Source: Methylomonas koyamae (lineage in GTDB: Bacteria; Pseudomonadota; Gammaproteobacteria; Methylococcales; Methylomonadaceae). From it: a stretch of DNA of 64,000 nt. The DNA is taken from contig NZ_AP019777.1 of NCBI RefSeq assembly GCF_019669905.1, positions 1,116,001 to 1,180,000 on the forward strand, written 5' to 3'. Of the stretch, positions 9,128-17,424 are shown piece after piece; positions within the stretch are counted from its first letter, which is position 1; each line of letters begins with the position of its first letter. A program made the translations under genes and the position numbers. The notes under the pieces are model-generated. The model saw nothing but the letters and a program-made list of their open reading frames with translations. It was not told where the DNA came from and did no database searches.

Positions 9128-9625
9128 TCAGATCAACGCGAACCGCTTACCTAGAATGAAGTCCTGATACTGCCGGGCTTCGGTTTTTGCTTTGAATCGG
9201 GCATGTACGCTGCCGTCGATCCAGATTTCCCAAGGCAAGCGTTTAAGCTCACCTTTCACCAATTCCACCACGCCAACCCGAAAGTCGTCGTGTTGGTAAA
9301 GCACTTGGCGGGGACTGTCGACACGGACGATGCACTGATCCAATAATGCTGGACCACCAACATCACCCGGTTCGATCAACAGCGGCACTTTGATACTGCC
9401 GGTCGATCGACCAATCCAGCCGATGACATCGTGCTCGTCGAGCCACGATTGACCAGTGGTTGGATCGCCGTAATACAGCCGAATTTTGCGCCGGCTATGG
9501 CGAAGCTGTTCCAACAACTCGACCACCGGTTCCGGTGTATCGGCGTGATAACAGGTACCGGATGGCAAGCGCTGATACTGGATGCAATGACCCGTACTGA
9601 AGGTGTGTTCAAAGATTTGTGTCAT
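9128..9625 (-). CDS. Conserved element protein of unknown function
   Basis: I do not recognise a domain in this 165-residue protein. It has no membrane segment or signal peptide, is rich in beta-forming stretches and has a mixed charge. Its start at 9625 follows TTGAGGACAACATC and a structured leader copy. Its placement between a methyltransferase and a zinc-ribbon gene, all on one strand with the same leader type, marks it as part of the coordinated conserved block rather than cargo. Confidence 0.72.
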   Translation of the reverse strand: MTQIFEHTFSTGHCIQYQRLPSGTCYHADTPEPVVELLEQLRHSRRKIRLYYGDPTTGQSWLDEHDVIGWIGRSTGSIKVPLLIEPGDVGGPALLDQCIVRVDSPRQVLYQHDDFRVGVVELVKGELKRLPWEIWIDGSVHARFKAKTEARQYQDFILGKRFALI

Positions 9626-9642
9626 GATGTTGTCCTCAAAAA

Positions 9643-9692
9643 TACGGAAACATCACGCATCCCCAGCAGGAATAGGACATTCCCGTGTGGGT
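9643..9692 (-). promoter_or_regulatory. Structured leader RNA (copy 4)
   Basis: In this copy the crossing helix pairs ACGGGAATGTC with GATGTTTCCGT (with mismatches) and CCC with GGG. It lies directly before the ribosome site of the 165-residue gene at 9625. Confidence 0.5.
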
Positions 9693-9746
9693 GGATAAAA
9701 AAGAGTGCCGAATCGAATGACGTGGCTAACTCAGGTTTTTGCAAAT

Positions 9747-9769
9747 TGCGCGCTTAAAAACCGCGCGCA
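9747..9769 (-). other. GC-rich intercistronic hairpin
   Basis: TGCGCGC and GCGCGCA form a perfect 7-bp stem around a 9-base A-rich loop, 4 bases beyond the end of the zinc-ribbon gene. The downstream U tract is too weak to call a terminator. Confidence 0.4.
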
Positions 9770-9773
9770 CTTT

Positions 9774-10436
9774 TCAGGATTGGATCTCCAGTACAGGTTT
9801 TCCCAAGGCTTGTAAGGCCAGAGGGATTAACTGATCTAAATTTTCCCAATCGATACTGCCGCCATTGGCTTCGCCTTGTTGATAGGCTTCAACCAAACCG
9901 CGGCAAACTTGCATGGCCGCTTGCTCATTCTTCAATTGCCGAACCGAATGATCCGGTTCCGGCCATTGTTCAACGGCCACGCATTCCCAGGCCAAGCTTT
10001 CATCGCCCGACCCAAGGTATTCGTCGGATAATAACGGCATTGCCGCGGTGTCATCCCAAATGCTGGCATCGTTGAATGCCTGCTCGGCAAGTTGTTGAGC
10101 CGCTTCGGGACTATCCGCGGTGATACCGACCGACACCCTATGCACATAGTCGATTTCGTAGGAGACTACGAAGAACCGATTCACAGCCGCCGCCGTGACA
10201 TTAGCTGAGGCGGGTTTTTCGTCTGGCAATTCGGTTTCCACCGATTCACCCTCGATCAATGCGCTTTCATAAGGCTCGATCTCCTTGTTGCAGTCCGGAC
10301 AGCGATCGTTACAGCCGCAATCCCACACATCCTCCCATTCGGTTTGGCAGTAAGGGCAGCGGTACTGATTCAGATAGCGAACCGTGCTGTTTTCGACAGC
10401 GGTTGTGCCAACGATGGGTTGGTTGATTGTTTTCAT
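9774..10436 (-). CDS. Zinc-ribbon protein of the element core, unknown function
   Basis: This 220-residue protein has two CxxC pairs near its N-terminus (CPYC at about 22-25 and CPDC at about 41-44, with extra cysteines between), which look like a zinc ribbon. A region with a FFVVSYEIDYVHRVSVGI-type beta strand set follows, then an acidic C-terminal part. I do not recognise the whole protein. I chose the ATG at 10436 (MKTINQP) because GGAG lies 9 bases upstream; the in-frame ATG at 10442 is only 3 bases from it. The gene is preceded by a very clear leader pseudoknot. It may bind DNA or RNA through the ribbon. Confidence 0.72.
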   Translation of the reverse strand: MKTINQPIVGTTAVENSTVRYLNQYRCPYCQTEWEDVWDCGCNDRCPDCNKEIEPYESALIEGESVETELPDEKPASANVTAAAVNRFFVVSYEIDYVHRVSVGITADSPEAAQQLAEQAFNDASIWDDTAAMPLLSDEYLGSGDESLAWECVAVEQWPEPDHSVRQLKNEQAAMQVCRGLVEAYQQGEANGGSIDWENLDQLIPLALQALGKPVLEIQS

Positions 10437-10455
10437 GGTCATGTTCTCCAAAAAA

Positions 10456-10498
10456 TGCAGGAACGACCACCCGGCAGGATGATGTTCCTGCAAGGGTA
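10456..10498 (-). promoter_or_regulatory. Structured leader RNA (copy 5)
   Basis: A compact example of the leader family. The minus-strand RNA pairs GCAGGAAC (10484-10491) with GTTCCTGC (10457-10464), while ACCC (10494-10497) pairs with GGGT (10469-10472). The pairs interleave, so the fold is a pseudoknot. The GGAG ribosome site follows. Confidence 0.65.
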
Positions 10499-10601
10499 AA
10501 GTCGCTGAATAAAGCCGAAAATCGGCTTGCGCAGCGGGGTTGAATTCGCGCAAAAATCGGTATATGGTGGCTAAAACTCATTAAAAAGCAGAGAAATAGC
10601 C

Positions 10602-10979
10602 ATGTTTGACGATATTTTGCGCATTTTTGATTTCCTCAGTCCTAAGCAGACGGAAGAGACGTATCCAAGTCGAAAACCGATGGCGATTCCGGTCGACGAA
10701 CCACTAAAAGTCATTCGACATTGCCAACAAATTTTCCAAAAATTGGATGTTTTGGAAGCCGACGTGCTCAAGCGGATTGATAATCCTGAACAAGCCTGGC
10801 CGTTTCTAAACAAGATTCGACAAATTCGTCGGGAAACCCAGAACGACTTGTTGTCGTTATTGCCCGAAGGTCACTGCCTACTGGCCGATGACTCCAGTCA
10901 ATACGGAATTCCGGTTCGCAGCATCAATACTGGAACCGGAACCACGCTAAAGGTGTTCAATGGCGGGCTTGCTGATTAA
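10602..10979 (+). CDS. Small unknown protein on the opposite strand
   Basis: This 125-residue frame is the only plus-strand gene candidate inside the minus-strand core block. It starts MFDDILRIFDFLS and has no recognisable domain, membrane segment or signal peptide. The middle is helical and amphipathic. A weak purine stretch (AGCAGAGAAA) precedes the ATG. It converges with, and overlaps by 23 bases, the end of the gene at 10957-11493. Codon use looks protein-like, and no minus-strand frame in the same place is better. It could still be a chance open frame. Confidence 0.55.
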   Translation: MFDDILRIFDFLSPKQTEETYPSRKPMAIPVDEPLKVIRHCQQIFQKLDVLEADVLKRIDNPEQAWPFLNKIRQIRRETQNDLLSLLPEGHCLLADDSSQYGIPVRSINTGTGTTLKVFNGGLAD

Positions 10980-11493
10980 CCGGTAACGCGTTGGCATTAC
11001 CTTTTAGCGCTTCCCGCAATTGAAAAACCTGTTGAGCGGTTTTAGTGGACTTGTCGTCCACCATGGCTGATTCGGTCGCTTTTTTAGACCGCCGACGAGG
11101 TTTAGCCTCGGTTTCCGCCGAGACGATCGTCGGTTTGATTTTCAAAAGCTCCCGCTCCAATTTGGCGATTTCAATATCCGCCTCGTAGAGTTTGATTGTT
11201 TTCTGTTTGGCTTGATATTGAAGCTCCAATCGCTCCAACTCGCGATTGGTTTCACGATTGCGACTCTGAATTTCCTGGCGCACCGAATCCGATATCGCCA
11301 ACCAATCCAAGTCTTCTCGGCTACGTGGCATGATGACCGGTAGCCGATTCCTTGCCAATCGCTGAACACGATAGCGGTGAAACGTTTGAGCTGCGTGTTT
11401 CAATGCATGCAACAGTTGCAACGTCGTTGCCCAAATCACTCTCAGAGCGAGAATAAACATAGCCAACAGGATGATGCCGAAAATAAAGTTCAT
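10957..11493 (-). CDS. Membrane-anchored coiled-coil protein, unknown function
   Basis: This 178-residue protein starts with one strong hydrophobic segment (residues about 3-22, FIFGIILLAMFILALRVIWA). A charged coiled-coil follows (about residues 75-125, with many E, R, K and L repeats), then a basic tail. It is probably anchored in the inner membrane with the coiled-coil in the cytoplasm. I recognise no family. The ATG at 11493 has a good ribosome site (AAGGAGAA), and a leader copy and the two-hairpin element lie upstream, so it may head a transcript. Confidence 0.72.
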   Translation of the reverse strand: MNFIFGIILLAMFILALRVIWATTLQLLHALKHAAQTFHRYRVQRLARNRLPVIMPRSREDLDWLAISDSVRQEIQSRNRETNRELERLELQYQAKQKTIKLYEADIEIAKLERELLKIKPTIVSAETEAKPRRRSKKATESAMVDDKSTKTAQQVFQLREALKGNANALPVNQQARH

Positions 11494-11521
11494 TGAAGTT
11501 CTCCTTTAAAAGTTTAAGAAA

Positions 11522-11575
11522 ACACTTCGAATGAACAGCACCCAGCCGGGCGATGGTCGCCCGAAGCGGGTTTTG
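11522..11575 (-). promoter_or_regulatory. Structured leader RNA (copy 6)
   Basis: In this copy ACCC pairs with GGGT and GCTTCG pairs with CGAAGT, in crossing order. A longer unpaired stretch than usual separates it from the AAGGAGAA ribosome site of the membrane coiled-coil gene. Confidence 0.55.
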
Positions 11576-11607
11576 ATTTTCAGTGGGTAGAACCACTGTG
11601 ATTTACA

Positions 11608-11686
11608 TCGGGCTTAACGCACCCGACACGATCAAGGGAATACCTTGCTCGCCGCCTAATGACGGAACGCCGACCGAAGTCGGATT
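11608..11686 (-). repeat. Two-hairpin intergenic element, copy A
   Basis: This is one of three related intergenic segments (with 17161-17235 and 20612-20689), each upstream of a leader pseudoknot. It has a hairpin TCGGG/CCCGA around the loop CTTAACGCA (11608-11626), a conserved middle (GCCGCCTAA, then ACGGAACGCC) and a second hairpin CCGAC-CGAA-GTCGG (11670-11683). A further stem CAGTGG/CCACTG lies at 11581-11598. The stems vary in sequence between copies but keep pairing, while the loops stay the same. The strand is assigned from the downstream gene. Confidence 0.7.
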
Positions 11687-11839
11687 CAGCATTCTTCGAA
11701 AAGAACACATGAAAGGTCTGTTTGTCGAATGGGCTCGTTATATGGAGTGCATTCGACAAACCGCGGTTGCAATCAGTTACCCATAACCACAATCCAAGGC
11801 ATTGGGCCAAGGATTGGGCTACAGATAACGGACTGAAAA

Positions 11840-13651
11840 TTACGCCGCCAACAACACCGCTTTCGAGAGTTCGAACAATTGGGCTCTCAACTCCGATAGC
11901 TCGTTGATGGTGATGGCAACCGGGAATAGATGACTGACATCCAAACCCAAGCCCACGCCGACCGTTTCGATTCCACTATCGCGGCAGCGCTGTAACAGTT
12001 CCAGCGTACTCAACGTATCGTTGGGTTGGCCATCGGTCATCACCATCAACACTTTGCGCGGTTCCCGGCAGCGCAGTAGTGATGCCGCACCAAACCAGAT
12101 CGCTTCGGTCATCGGTGTACTGCCGGTAGCCGCCAGCGAAAAGGCGCCGGTACGGGCATACACACGTTGGTCATGTTCCAGCAAGCGAAACACCGAGTCA
12201 TCTTGGCGCCCTGGAAACGCAGTGACGCCGGGATTAACCCCAGGAATTCCTTCAAAGGCCAAGGCCAGTGCCAAAGTCGCTTCCAACGCAATCGGCATTC
12301 GCGATCCAATCGGTTGCCCTTGGCTATCGGTCACCTGATAACCCATGCTTTCCGATTTATCGAGTAGCAGATGAATCGCCGTATTCGGTGCTGATTTTGC
12401 TTGTTGGCGCTGAAACACTTTGGTTTCACCCACTGACAATCGATGTAAACGCTTGCCATCCATCCGCCGTCCACGACAAGCGTGTTGCGAGCGGTTTAGG
12501 GTTTGCGATTGCACCAGGCCTTGCAAGGCAGCACGAATTTTTCCCGATTCGCTTTGCACCTTTCGCAGTAAAAACGTACCGGCTCGCTCGTCCATAGGTG
12601 GCTCGTGGCCGCTTGGCATGAGCAGTTCCGACACGTTTTCCGCTGCCAACGACAACGCCGATTTCAATGACTCGAATAAATCCTGCTCGATGTCACCGTC
12701 TCCGGCGGACAACATCGTTTGCAAGACAGCCATACGATCGGGAATCTCCGTGTTTTCTTCATCCTCATCTTGCGGGTTGGGTGAAGTAGTCTCGGCTGTC
12801 GTTGCCAGTTCATCGTCAGGATTTTCCGGATTCGAATCTTCGTTACCGGCCGATTCTGAGGACGGATCGGCGTCAGTGTCGTTGGGTAAGCGTTCATCGG
12901 GATCCACTTCATCCTGGGAATCAGGGGTATTCGAATCTTCTGATTCTGCGTCCTGATCCTTATCTTTCGGTTCAGGCGAGGGTTCCTCATTTGCCGATGG
13001 CTGTGACTGATTACGCTGCTGTTGTTGCTCGAACTCCTGCTCAATCATGGTCAGGATTCGATCGGTCAAATGCAGGCAATCGGACTCAGAATGCAAGCCC
13101 GACGGAACTTCGGACAGCAAGCCTTTCAGTCGCGTTACCGCACCGATTGGAAATGTTGCCTTCAAAGCGGATTCGGTTTCTTCGACCAATGGCCGTAACG
13201 CCAACTGACCCAATACCCTGGCACGCAAGCTTTTCAAGACATAGCTGTACAGAATATTGGCTGGATGTTCGTCGATACGGCTGGCGACAAAGTCGCCTTT
13301 GGCAATCATCTTTTCTATGACCGTGCGTATCGTCAATCGAGTACCCGGAAAGTCTTTGGCCAATTCGTGCTCAATGCGGACATCTTCTATCGCGTTGCAA
13401 AGCCGCCGGCGTAAGACCGAATGCCCATAGCGCAGCGTAAAATCCGAATAGCGAATATGCGCCGCTTCGTGGGCTAACAGTCCCCAGGCGACATCCTGAT
13501 AATCCGGATCGTCGCCTTCATAGGCCGGTAGCTGAATCGATTTGCCATCGGTATAGGCTTGATCGCCACCGACGCTGACTTTGACGCCAAAGCGATTGCC
13601 AATGGCGGCCGCGACGATGGGGAAGGCGTTGTGTAAAGTTCTATTTTTCAT
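11840..13651 (-). CDS. VWA-domain, CobT-like protein
   Basis: This 603-residue protein resembles the CobT subunit family. The N-terminal part has a helical region with LLAHEAAHIRYSDF (about residues 83-96), a zincin-like HExxH variant. The middle (about residues 210-310) is a very acidic, low-complexity linker. The C-terminal third is a von Willebrand A domain with the MIDAS start LLLDKSESMG and a later MVMTDGQPND. With the AAA+ ATPase at 15820-16761 it forms a CobS/CobT or MoxR/VWA-type pair, which in other systems remodels protein complexes. I chose the ATG at 13651 (MKNRTLH) because TTGGAG lies at the right distance. Cobalamin synthesis is unlikely in this setting. Confidence 0.82.
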   Translation of the reverse strand: MKNRTLHNAFPIVAAAIGNRFGVKVSVGGDQAYTDGKSIQLPAYEGDDPDYQDVAWGLLAHEAAHIRYSDFTLRYGHSVLRRRLCNAIEDVRIEHELAKDFPGTRLTIRTVIEKMIAKGDFVASRIDEHPANILYSYVLKSLRARVLGQLALRPLVEETESALKATFPIGAVTRLKGLLSEVPSGLHSESDCLHLTDRILTMIEQEFEQQQQRNQSQPSANEEPSPEPKDKDQDAESEDSNTPDSQDEVDPDERLPNDTDADPSSESAGNEDSNPENPDDELATTAETTSPNPQDEDEENTEIPDRMAVLQTMLSAGDGDIEQDLFESLKSALSLAAENVSELLMPSGHEPPMDERAGTFLLRKVQSESGKIRAALQGLVQSQTLNRSQHACRGRRMDGKRLHRLSVGETKVFQRQQAKSAPNTAIHLLLDKSESMGYQVTDSQGQPIGSRMPIALEATLALALAFEGIPGVNPGVTAFPGRQDDSVFRLLEHDQRVYARTGAFSLAATGSTPMTEAIWFGAASLLRCREPRKVLMVMTDGQPNDTLSTLELLQRCRDSGIETVGVGLGLDVSHLFPVAITINELSELRAQLFELSKAVLLAA

Positions 13652-13670
13652 GGTGTGCTCCAAAAATTAA

Positions 13671-13715
13671 GGGCAAACCATGACCCCAGCGGGACAAAGG
13701 TTTGCCCCAGTGGGT
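13671..13715 (-). promoter_or_regulatory. Structured leader RNA (copy 7)
   Basis: A strong example: GGGCAAACC (13699-13707, minus strand) pairs with GGTTTGCCC (13671-13679) over 9 bases, crossing the ACCCA/TGGGGT helix (13711-13715 with 13683-13688). The TTGGAG ribosome site of the VWA gene follows. Confidence 0.65.
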
Positions 13716-13736
13716 GAATAGTTAAATGGCGTCAGA

Positions 13737-14942
13737 TCAGAACCAGTAATCCTGGTCGGAATCGTCCGCTTCCTCATCGTCTCCTGCCGTCACCATTGAA
13801 GGTTCCGTCGCGTGGTCTACATCATGCGATTGATCGGCATCCTGTTCTGTTTCTCGCTCAGACTGATGCTTACCCAGCAAGACTTCCAAAGCCCAGTCAT
13901 CCGGTGCCGATTCCGCTTCGAGTTCATCATCAAAGATGCCATCAAACAGATCCGTAAAATCCGGATCGTTTTCAGGCGTCTCAGTGATAACAGATGCTGG
14001 ATATGCTGGCAGCACGGATGGCTCGGATTCCTCTGGCTTGACGGTTTCTTCAACATCAATACCAAGATCAACGTCAGCATCAGTCTCTAATGCCGGCGCT
14101 TGCGCCGCCAACAAACCTTCACCGTGCCGCCGGGTTTTATCCGGATCGGCCAGCAACATCGCCGTGGCGAGAATTTCCTGTAGCAAACTACCTTCTATCG
14201 TTCCCCGATTCGGGATCTTGCCGAGCAAGTCGTCAATGGTCGTTACCACTGGTGCTACGCGATGATCCAAAAAACTCAAACCATCGAGTTTGTCGCGGAT
14301 GCGTTTGATCGGCCTGAGCGCGTTGCGGGTGACTTGTTCCTTGCCGAGTAACGATTGCTCGACCAGCAAGTTGGCGTCCACCGCAATTTCATGGAACATC
14401 TGCTCGCTCAACGAACCGATTTTGCTTTCCAGGCGTTCGACCTCCACTTTTGGCAACTGTTCGGGTAAAGCAACCGATACCACCAGGTAATCGAACGTCA
14501 AGCGGGTGGCGACCAAAGCCACCGAGTCGATGGCTTTCTCGATGATGCCGGCAAATTCCGGATGTTTGACCATCCAGTCTTGTACCGCGGCATCGTAGCC
14601 ATCCAAAAACTCGGCCCGTGCCTGAGCAAAGTCCCCGGCGATCCGGTCCAGTTCCGCGGTGACCTGCGCCGCTGCCGCGACCGGTACGATAAACCCGCCC
14701 AGAAACCGAGTGCCGACGCGTAAACAAATGCGTTCGGCTTCCTTTTTCAAGCGGTTGAACACCGATAGACGGTCCGGATCGAGCAAGCGCTTCGAGCCCA
14801 AACTGGCCAAATCCTCCGGCGGCAACTTGCTCCCGTCGGCCAGGACCAGATCCTCTTTGTTGAGTTTTTTGCGCGCGCCGTAAATGGTGGCGTCGACTTT
14901 GACCAAGACCACTTGGTCCAGAATAAGTTGGGTTTGTGTCAT
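13737..14942 (-). CDS. DUF3150 family protein
   Basis: This 401-residue cytoplasmic protein looks like the DUF3150 family, typically found between CobS-like and CobT-like genes in SXT/IncA/C-type elements. The first 280 residues are mostly alpha-helical; the last 120 are strongly acidic and low in complexity. It ends in DQDYWF. That terminal D-x-W-F is shared with the WGR protein and the YqaJ nuclease of the same block. The ATG at 14942 follows GGAGGTACAC. It may work with the AAA+/VWA pair, but no activity is known to me. Confidence 0.78.
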   Translation of the reverse strand: MTQTQLILDQVVLVKVDATIYGARKKLNKEDLVLADGSKLPPEDLASLGSKRLLDPDRLSVFNRLKKEAERICLRVGTRFLGGFIVPVAAAAQVTAELDRIAGDFAQARAEFLDGYDAAVQDWMVKHPEFAGIIEKAIDSVALVATRLTFDYLVVSVALPEQLPKVEVERLESKIGSLSEQMFHEIAVDANLLVEQSLLGKEQVTRNALRPIKRIRDKLDGLSFLDHRVAPVVTTIDDLLGKIPNRGTIEGSLLQEILATAMLLADPDKTRRHGEGLLAAQAPALETDADVDLGIDVEETVKPEESEPSVLPAYPASVITETPENDPDFTDLFDGIFDDELEAESAPDDWALEVLLGKHQSERETEQDADQSHDVDHATEPSMVTAGDDEEADDSDQDYWF

Positions 14943-14957
14943 GTGTACCTCCTAGGG

Positions 14958-15002
14958 AAGAAGGCACACTGACCCCATGGGGGCAAATGGCCCCTTCCGG
15001 GT
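14958..15002 (-). promoter_or_regulatory. Structured leader RNA (copy 8)
   Basis: This copy has the ACCC/GGGGT helix, but the second helix is short (GAAGG with CCTTC). It lies before the strong TAGGAGGT ribosome site of the DUF3150 gene. Confidence 0.5.
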
Positions 15003-15064
15003 TAATGTTAAAAAACTGCAACGAATGGTTCGCCACAGGAATTGAAGGTTGGGACCTCGGCCGA

Positions 15065-15817
15065 TCAAAACCAGTGATCGGTTTGATCGGCCATGGCCAA
15101 CGCCAGATCGAGCCTGGGTTTCAATAGACCCAAGCTTTCCGCCGCCGGCCGTATGGCCTCGACGTCGGTATCGAATAACGCCAATACATCCGTTTCGGCT
15201 TTCAGCTCTGCCGACACGTCACGGCCGCTTTCGGTGGCAATACCGACCGAAACGCCGGGAAACGCGGCATGTTTCAAGGCCATCAACCACAGGCAAGGCA
15301 ACACCCCGTGTTCGAGGTCGATTTGCCCACTGAGATCGAAGGCTTCATCGCCCTGGCCGGCATCGATCAACCGCTGCCAACCGGACCAGTCACTCACCGC
15401 ATCACCTCGAGCCTGAGACCAGGCTTCCAGATCGCCCAACCAACGCCGTAGTGCGATACCCATGTCTAGCAAGGTAACGTGTCCGGCGCGACAATCGACA
15501 TGCCAATACAGCTTGTCGACAGCGATCGACGGAGTCTGGGGCGGCATGGGCGAGGGATCGGCCATCGGCGCGGACCGGGATAAGCGGATGTTGCCGTCGG
15601 CATCGATCTCGACTTCGCCGACAAACACATAGCCCTTGGCCTGTTTTTGCCGTTCGATGTCATATTGGCGAATCCCGGTTCGCGTATTGATGCTCGGCAG
15701 ACGTGAAGCTGTCTTGCCCCAACGCGTCGAGATCGAGCCGTCGGCATTCGTAGTGACGGCCCAGTCTTTGGAACTGCCATCACTATTGCGATAGCGGAAC
15801 AAATTCCACACGGCCAT
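15065..15817 (-). CDS. WGR-domain-like protein
   Basis: This 250-residue protein begins with a stretch that resembles a WGR domain (residues about 1-65, including STRWGKTASRL), a small fold found in DNA-associated proteins. The rest is not recognised. It ends ADQTDHWF, again with a terminal D-x-W-F. I chose the ATG at 15817 (MAVWNLFRY), which starts 2 bases after the stop of the AAA+ gene. That close spacing suggests coupled translation, and it fits the lack of a leader copy here. Confidence 0.75.
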   Translation of the reverse strand: MAVWNLFRYRNSDGSSKDWAVTTNADGSISTRWGKTASRLPSINTRTGIRQYDIERQKQAKGYVFVGEVEIDADGNIRLSRSAPMADPSPMPPQTPSIAVDKLYWHVDCRAGHVTLLDMGIALRRWLGDLEAWSQARGDAVSDWSGWQRLIDAGQGDEAFDLSGQIDLEHGVLPCLWLMALKHAAFPGVSVGIATESGRDVSAELKAETDVLALFDTDVEAIRPAAESLGLLKPRLDLALAMADQTDHWF

Positions 15818-15819
15818 GG

Positions 15820-16761
15820 CTACACCGCCCAATCGTCACCGAACACATCCTTGGCGATGCGATGAATCGCTTCGCGTTCGGCGGGTTCGGCACGGAAGGT
15901 CAAGGCTCGGTCCAGCGAGTAGGCGAGGGCATTCGGGGCACTTTTGAAGGTCGCCACCAAAGTTGCCCAGCGCACTAAACCGCGTGTCGATAACGTCACC
16001 GACAACATGCCGCCGCCGTCCGCACCGCCGATAAAGACTTTACGAATCTGGTTGGCCACTTTGATCATGCTTTCCCGTACCGATTCCGGCATGGTCGGCA
16101 CCACATCGGCCAATAGCTTCATTTCGTCTTCGGGTTCGGGGTAACCGACTTCCATCAACCTAAAACGATCCAGGAAGGCCAGGTTTTGCCGTAAAACCCC
16201 TTGATACAAACCCGACTGATCGCCGCTGCCGGCACTATTGCCGGTGGCCACCAAGCGAAACTTGGGATGCGGGGCAATCACGTCGCCGGTCTGCGGAATC
16301 GTCAACGGCTTGCCTTCGACGATTTCATTCAGGCCAATCAGCTCTGCGGGGTCGATGGCATCGATTTCGTTGATCAACAGCACATGGCCCAGGCGTACCG
16401 CCAGGGTCAACGGGCCATCAATCCACTTCATCGCGCCACCGTCAACCAACATGTACTGACCGAGTAGATCATTGAGTTCCAGTCGACCGTGACCGGTGAC
16501 CGCATGCACGCCCCAATGGAGACGCGCCGCGACTTGCTCCAACAACGAGGTTTTACCCGAACCGGTCGGACCAGTCAGGTATAAGCCGTCGCCGTTATGC
16601 GCGCCCAAAAACGCCAACACATCCCGCAAGTGATCCTTGCGAAACACATACGGCTTGACGGCCGGTACATAGGGGTTATTGGCCGGGGCAAAGCCTTCCA
16701 CTTTCATGGACGCCGGGGCCTGAATGCCGAAGGTGTCGGCGATGGAATAGTGTTGATACAT
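15820..16761 (-). CDS. CobS/MoxR-like AAA+ ATPase
   Basis: This 313-residue AAA+ ATPase has a Walker A motif LTGPTGSGKTSLLEQ at about residues 61-75, a Walker B motif VLLINEIDAID at about 126-136 and a sensor region FRLVATGNSAGSG. It resembles CobS and other MoxR-type ATPases and is the likely motor partner of the VWA protein at 11840-13651. I chose the ATG at 16761 (MYQHYSIADTFG) because GAGGAGCTCACC directly precedes it. Homologous pairs are carried by SXT/R391 and IncA/C elements, where their role is unknown. Confidence 0.85.
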   Translation of the reverse strand: MYQHYSIADTFGIQAPASMKVEGFAPANNPYVPAVKPYVFRKDHLRDVLAFLGAHNGDGLYLTGPTGSGKTSLLEQVAARLHWGVHAVTGHGRLELNDLLGQYMLVDGGAMKWIDGPLTLAVRLGHVLLINEIDAIDPAELIGLNEIVEGKPLTIPQTGDVIAPHPKFRLVATGNSAGSGDQSGLYQGVLRQNLAFLDRFRLMEVGYPEPEDEMKLLADVVPTMPESVRESMIKVANQIRKVFIGGADGGGMLSVTLSTRGLVRWATLVATFKSAPNALAYSLDRALTFRAEPAEREAIHRIAKDVFGDDWAV

Positions 16762-16794
16762 GGTGAGCTCCTCGAGGACTAGCCTCAGAAAACA

Positions 16795-16835
16795 AGGGGC
16801 GCACCGCCCCGAAGGGGTAATGAGCCCCAACGGGT
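16795..16835 (-). promoter_or_regulatory. Structured leader RNA (copy 9)
   Basis: A compact copy before the AAA+ gene: GGGGC pairs with GCCCC and crosses the ACCCG/CGGGG helix. The GAGGAG ribosome site follows. Confidence 0.55.
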
Positions 16836-16843
16836 GAGTAAAG

Positions 16844-16859
16844 CCCTGGTAAACCAGGG
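16844..16859 (-). other. Perfect intercistronic hairpin
   Basis: CCCTGG and CCAGGG form a 6-bp stem around TAAA, between the stop of the 70-residue gene and the leader of the AAA+ gene. It resembles in position the hairpins at 9090-9106 and 9747-9769. Confidence 0.4.
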
Positions 16860-16870
16860 TCGATAAAAAA

Positions 16871-17083
16871 TTAACGCAACTGCATCACGCAATACATTGC
16901 CCATTCGGCACGGGCCAACAGCTCCCGGTCCATCAAACGCACGATGCGCTGAATGTCGCTTCTCAAACCGGGGTCCAAGATTTGACGATGCATCTCCAGC
17001 AACACACGCTTTTTGGCCTGAATGTCGTTGCTATGCGCAACGTTCAACCAGCCCTGCAAGGTTTTCCAAAAGTCTTGATTCAT
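16871..17083 (-). CDS. Small helical protein, unknown function
   Basis: This 70-residue protein starts MNQDFWKTLQGWL and is predicted to be largely alpha-helical, without cysteines that could bind metal or a membrane segment. The ATG at 17083 is preceded by GAAGGAGG at good spacing and by a leader copy, which is the main reason to call it real. It is the first gene after the two-hairpin element copy B, so it probably heads the transcript that continues into the AAA+, WGR, DUF3150 and VWA genes. Confidence 0.65.
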   Translation of the reverse strand: MNQDFWKTLQGWLNVAHSNDIQAKKRVLLEMHRQILDPGLRSDIQRIVRLMDRELLARAEWAMYCVMQLR

Positions 17084-17105
17084 AATGACCTCCTTCAATC
17101 GATAA

Positions 17106-17150
17106 AAGGGGTCACCGGGTCCCGTGAGGGTGATGAACCCCAACGGGACA
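17106..17150 (-). promoter_or_regulatory. Structured leader RNA (copy 10)
   Basis: In this copy GTCCCGT pairs with ACGGGAC, and GGGGT...CACC pairs with GGTGACCCC, in crossing order. It precedes the GAAGGAGG ribosome site of the 70-residue gene. Confidence 0.6.
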
Positions 17151-17160
17151 AACTAAAACA

Positions 17161-17235
17161 CCAGGCTTGACGCACCTGGCACACGAGGCAAACGCTCATG
17201 CCGCTTAACAACGGAACGCCGGTCGAAACCGGATT
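17161..17235 (-). repeat. Two-hairpin intergenic element, copy B
   Basis: Copy B of the element described at 11608-11686. The first stem is CCAGG/CCTGG around CTTGACGCA (17161-17179). The second is CCGGT-CGAA-ACCGG (17219-17232). The middle ACGGAACGCC is conserved. It lies in the 340-base gap between the YqaJ nuclease gene and the 70-residue gene. The rest of that gap (17236-17424) holds no gene that I can support. Confidence 0.7.
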
Positions 17236-17424
17236 CGGGATTCCACGAAGGGAATGCCTGAACGATGCGGGTTTTGGGTTGGGTTTTACGGCAAAGCCCA
17301 GCCTAAAACCGACATGCCTTAACTGAAGGATTCCATGAAGTGTCCGGCGTTAACACTCTTAGCCGACTGTCATCAATGAACATCCCGTAACCACCAGGGT
17401 TACAGGATGTCTTGAAACGAACCA

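Noticed and set aside
12420..12956. Serine-rich frame opposite to the VWA gene
   Set aside because: It is the complement of the acidic linker of the VWA protein, which always yields serine-rich antisense.
14389..15036. 215-residue frame antiparallel in phase to DUF3150
   Set aside because: It is a same-strand shadow with low-complexity arginine and glycine content and overlaps a well supported gene and its leader.
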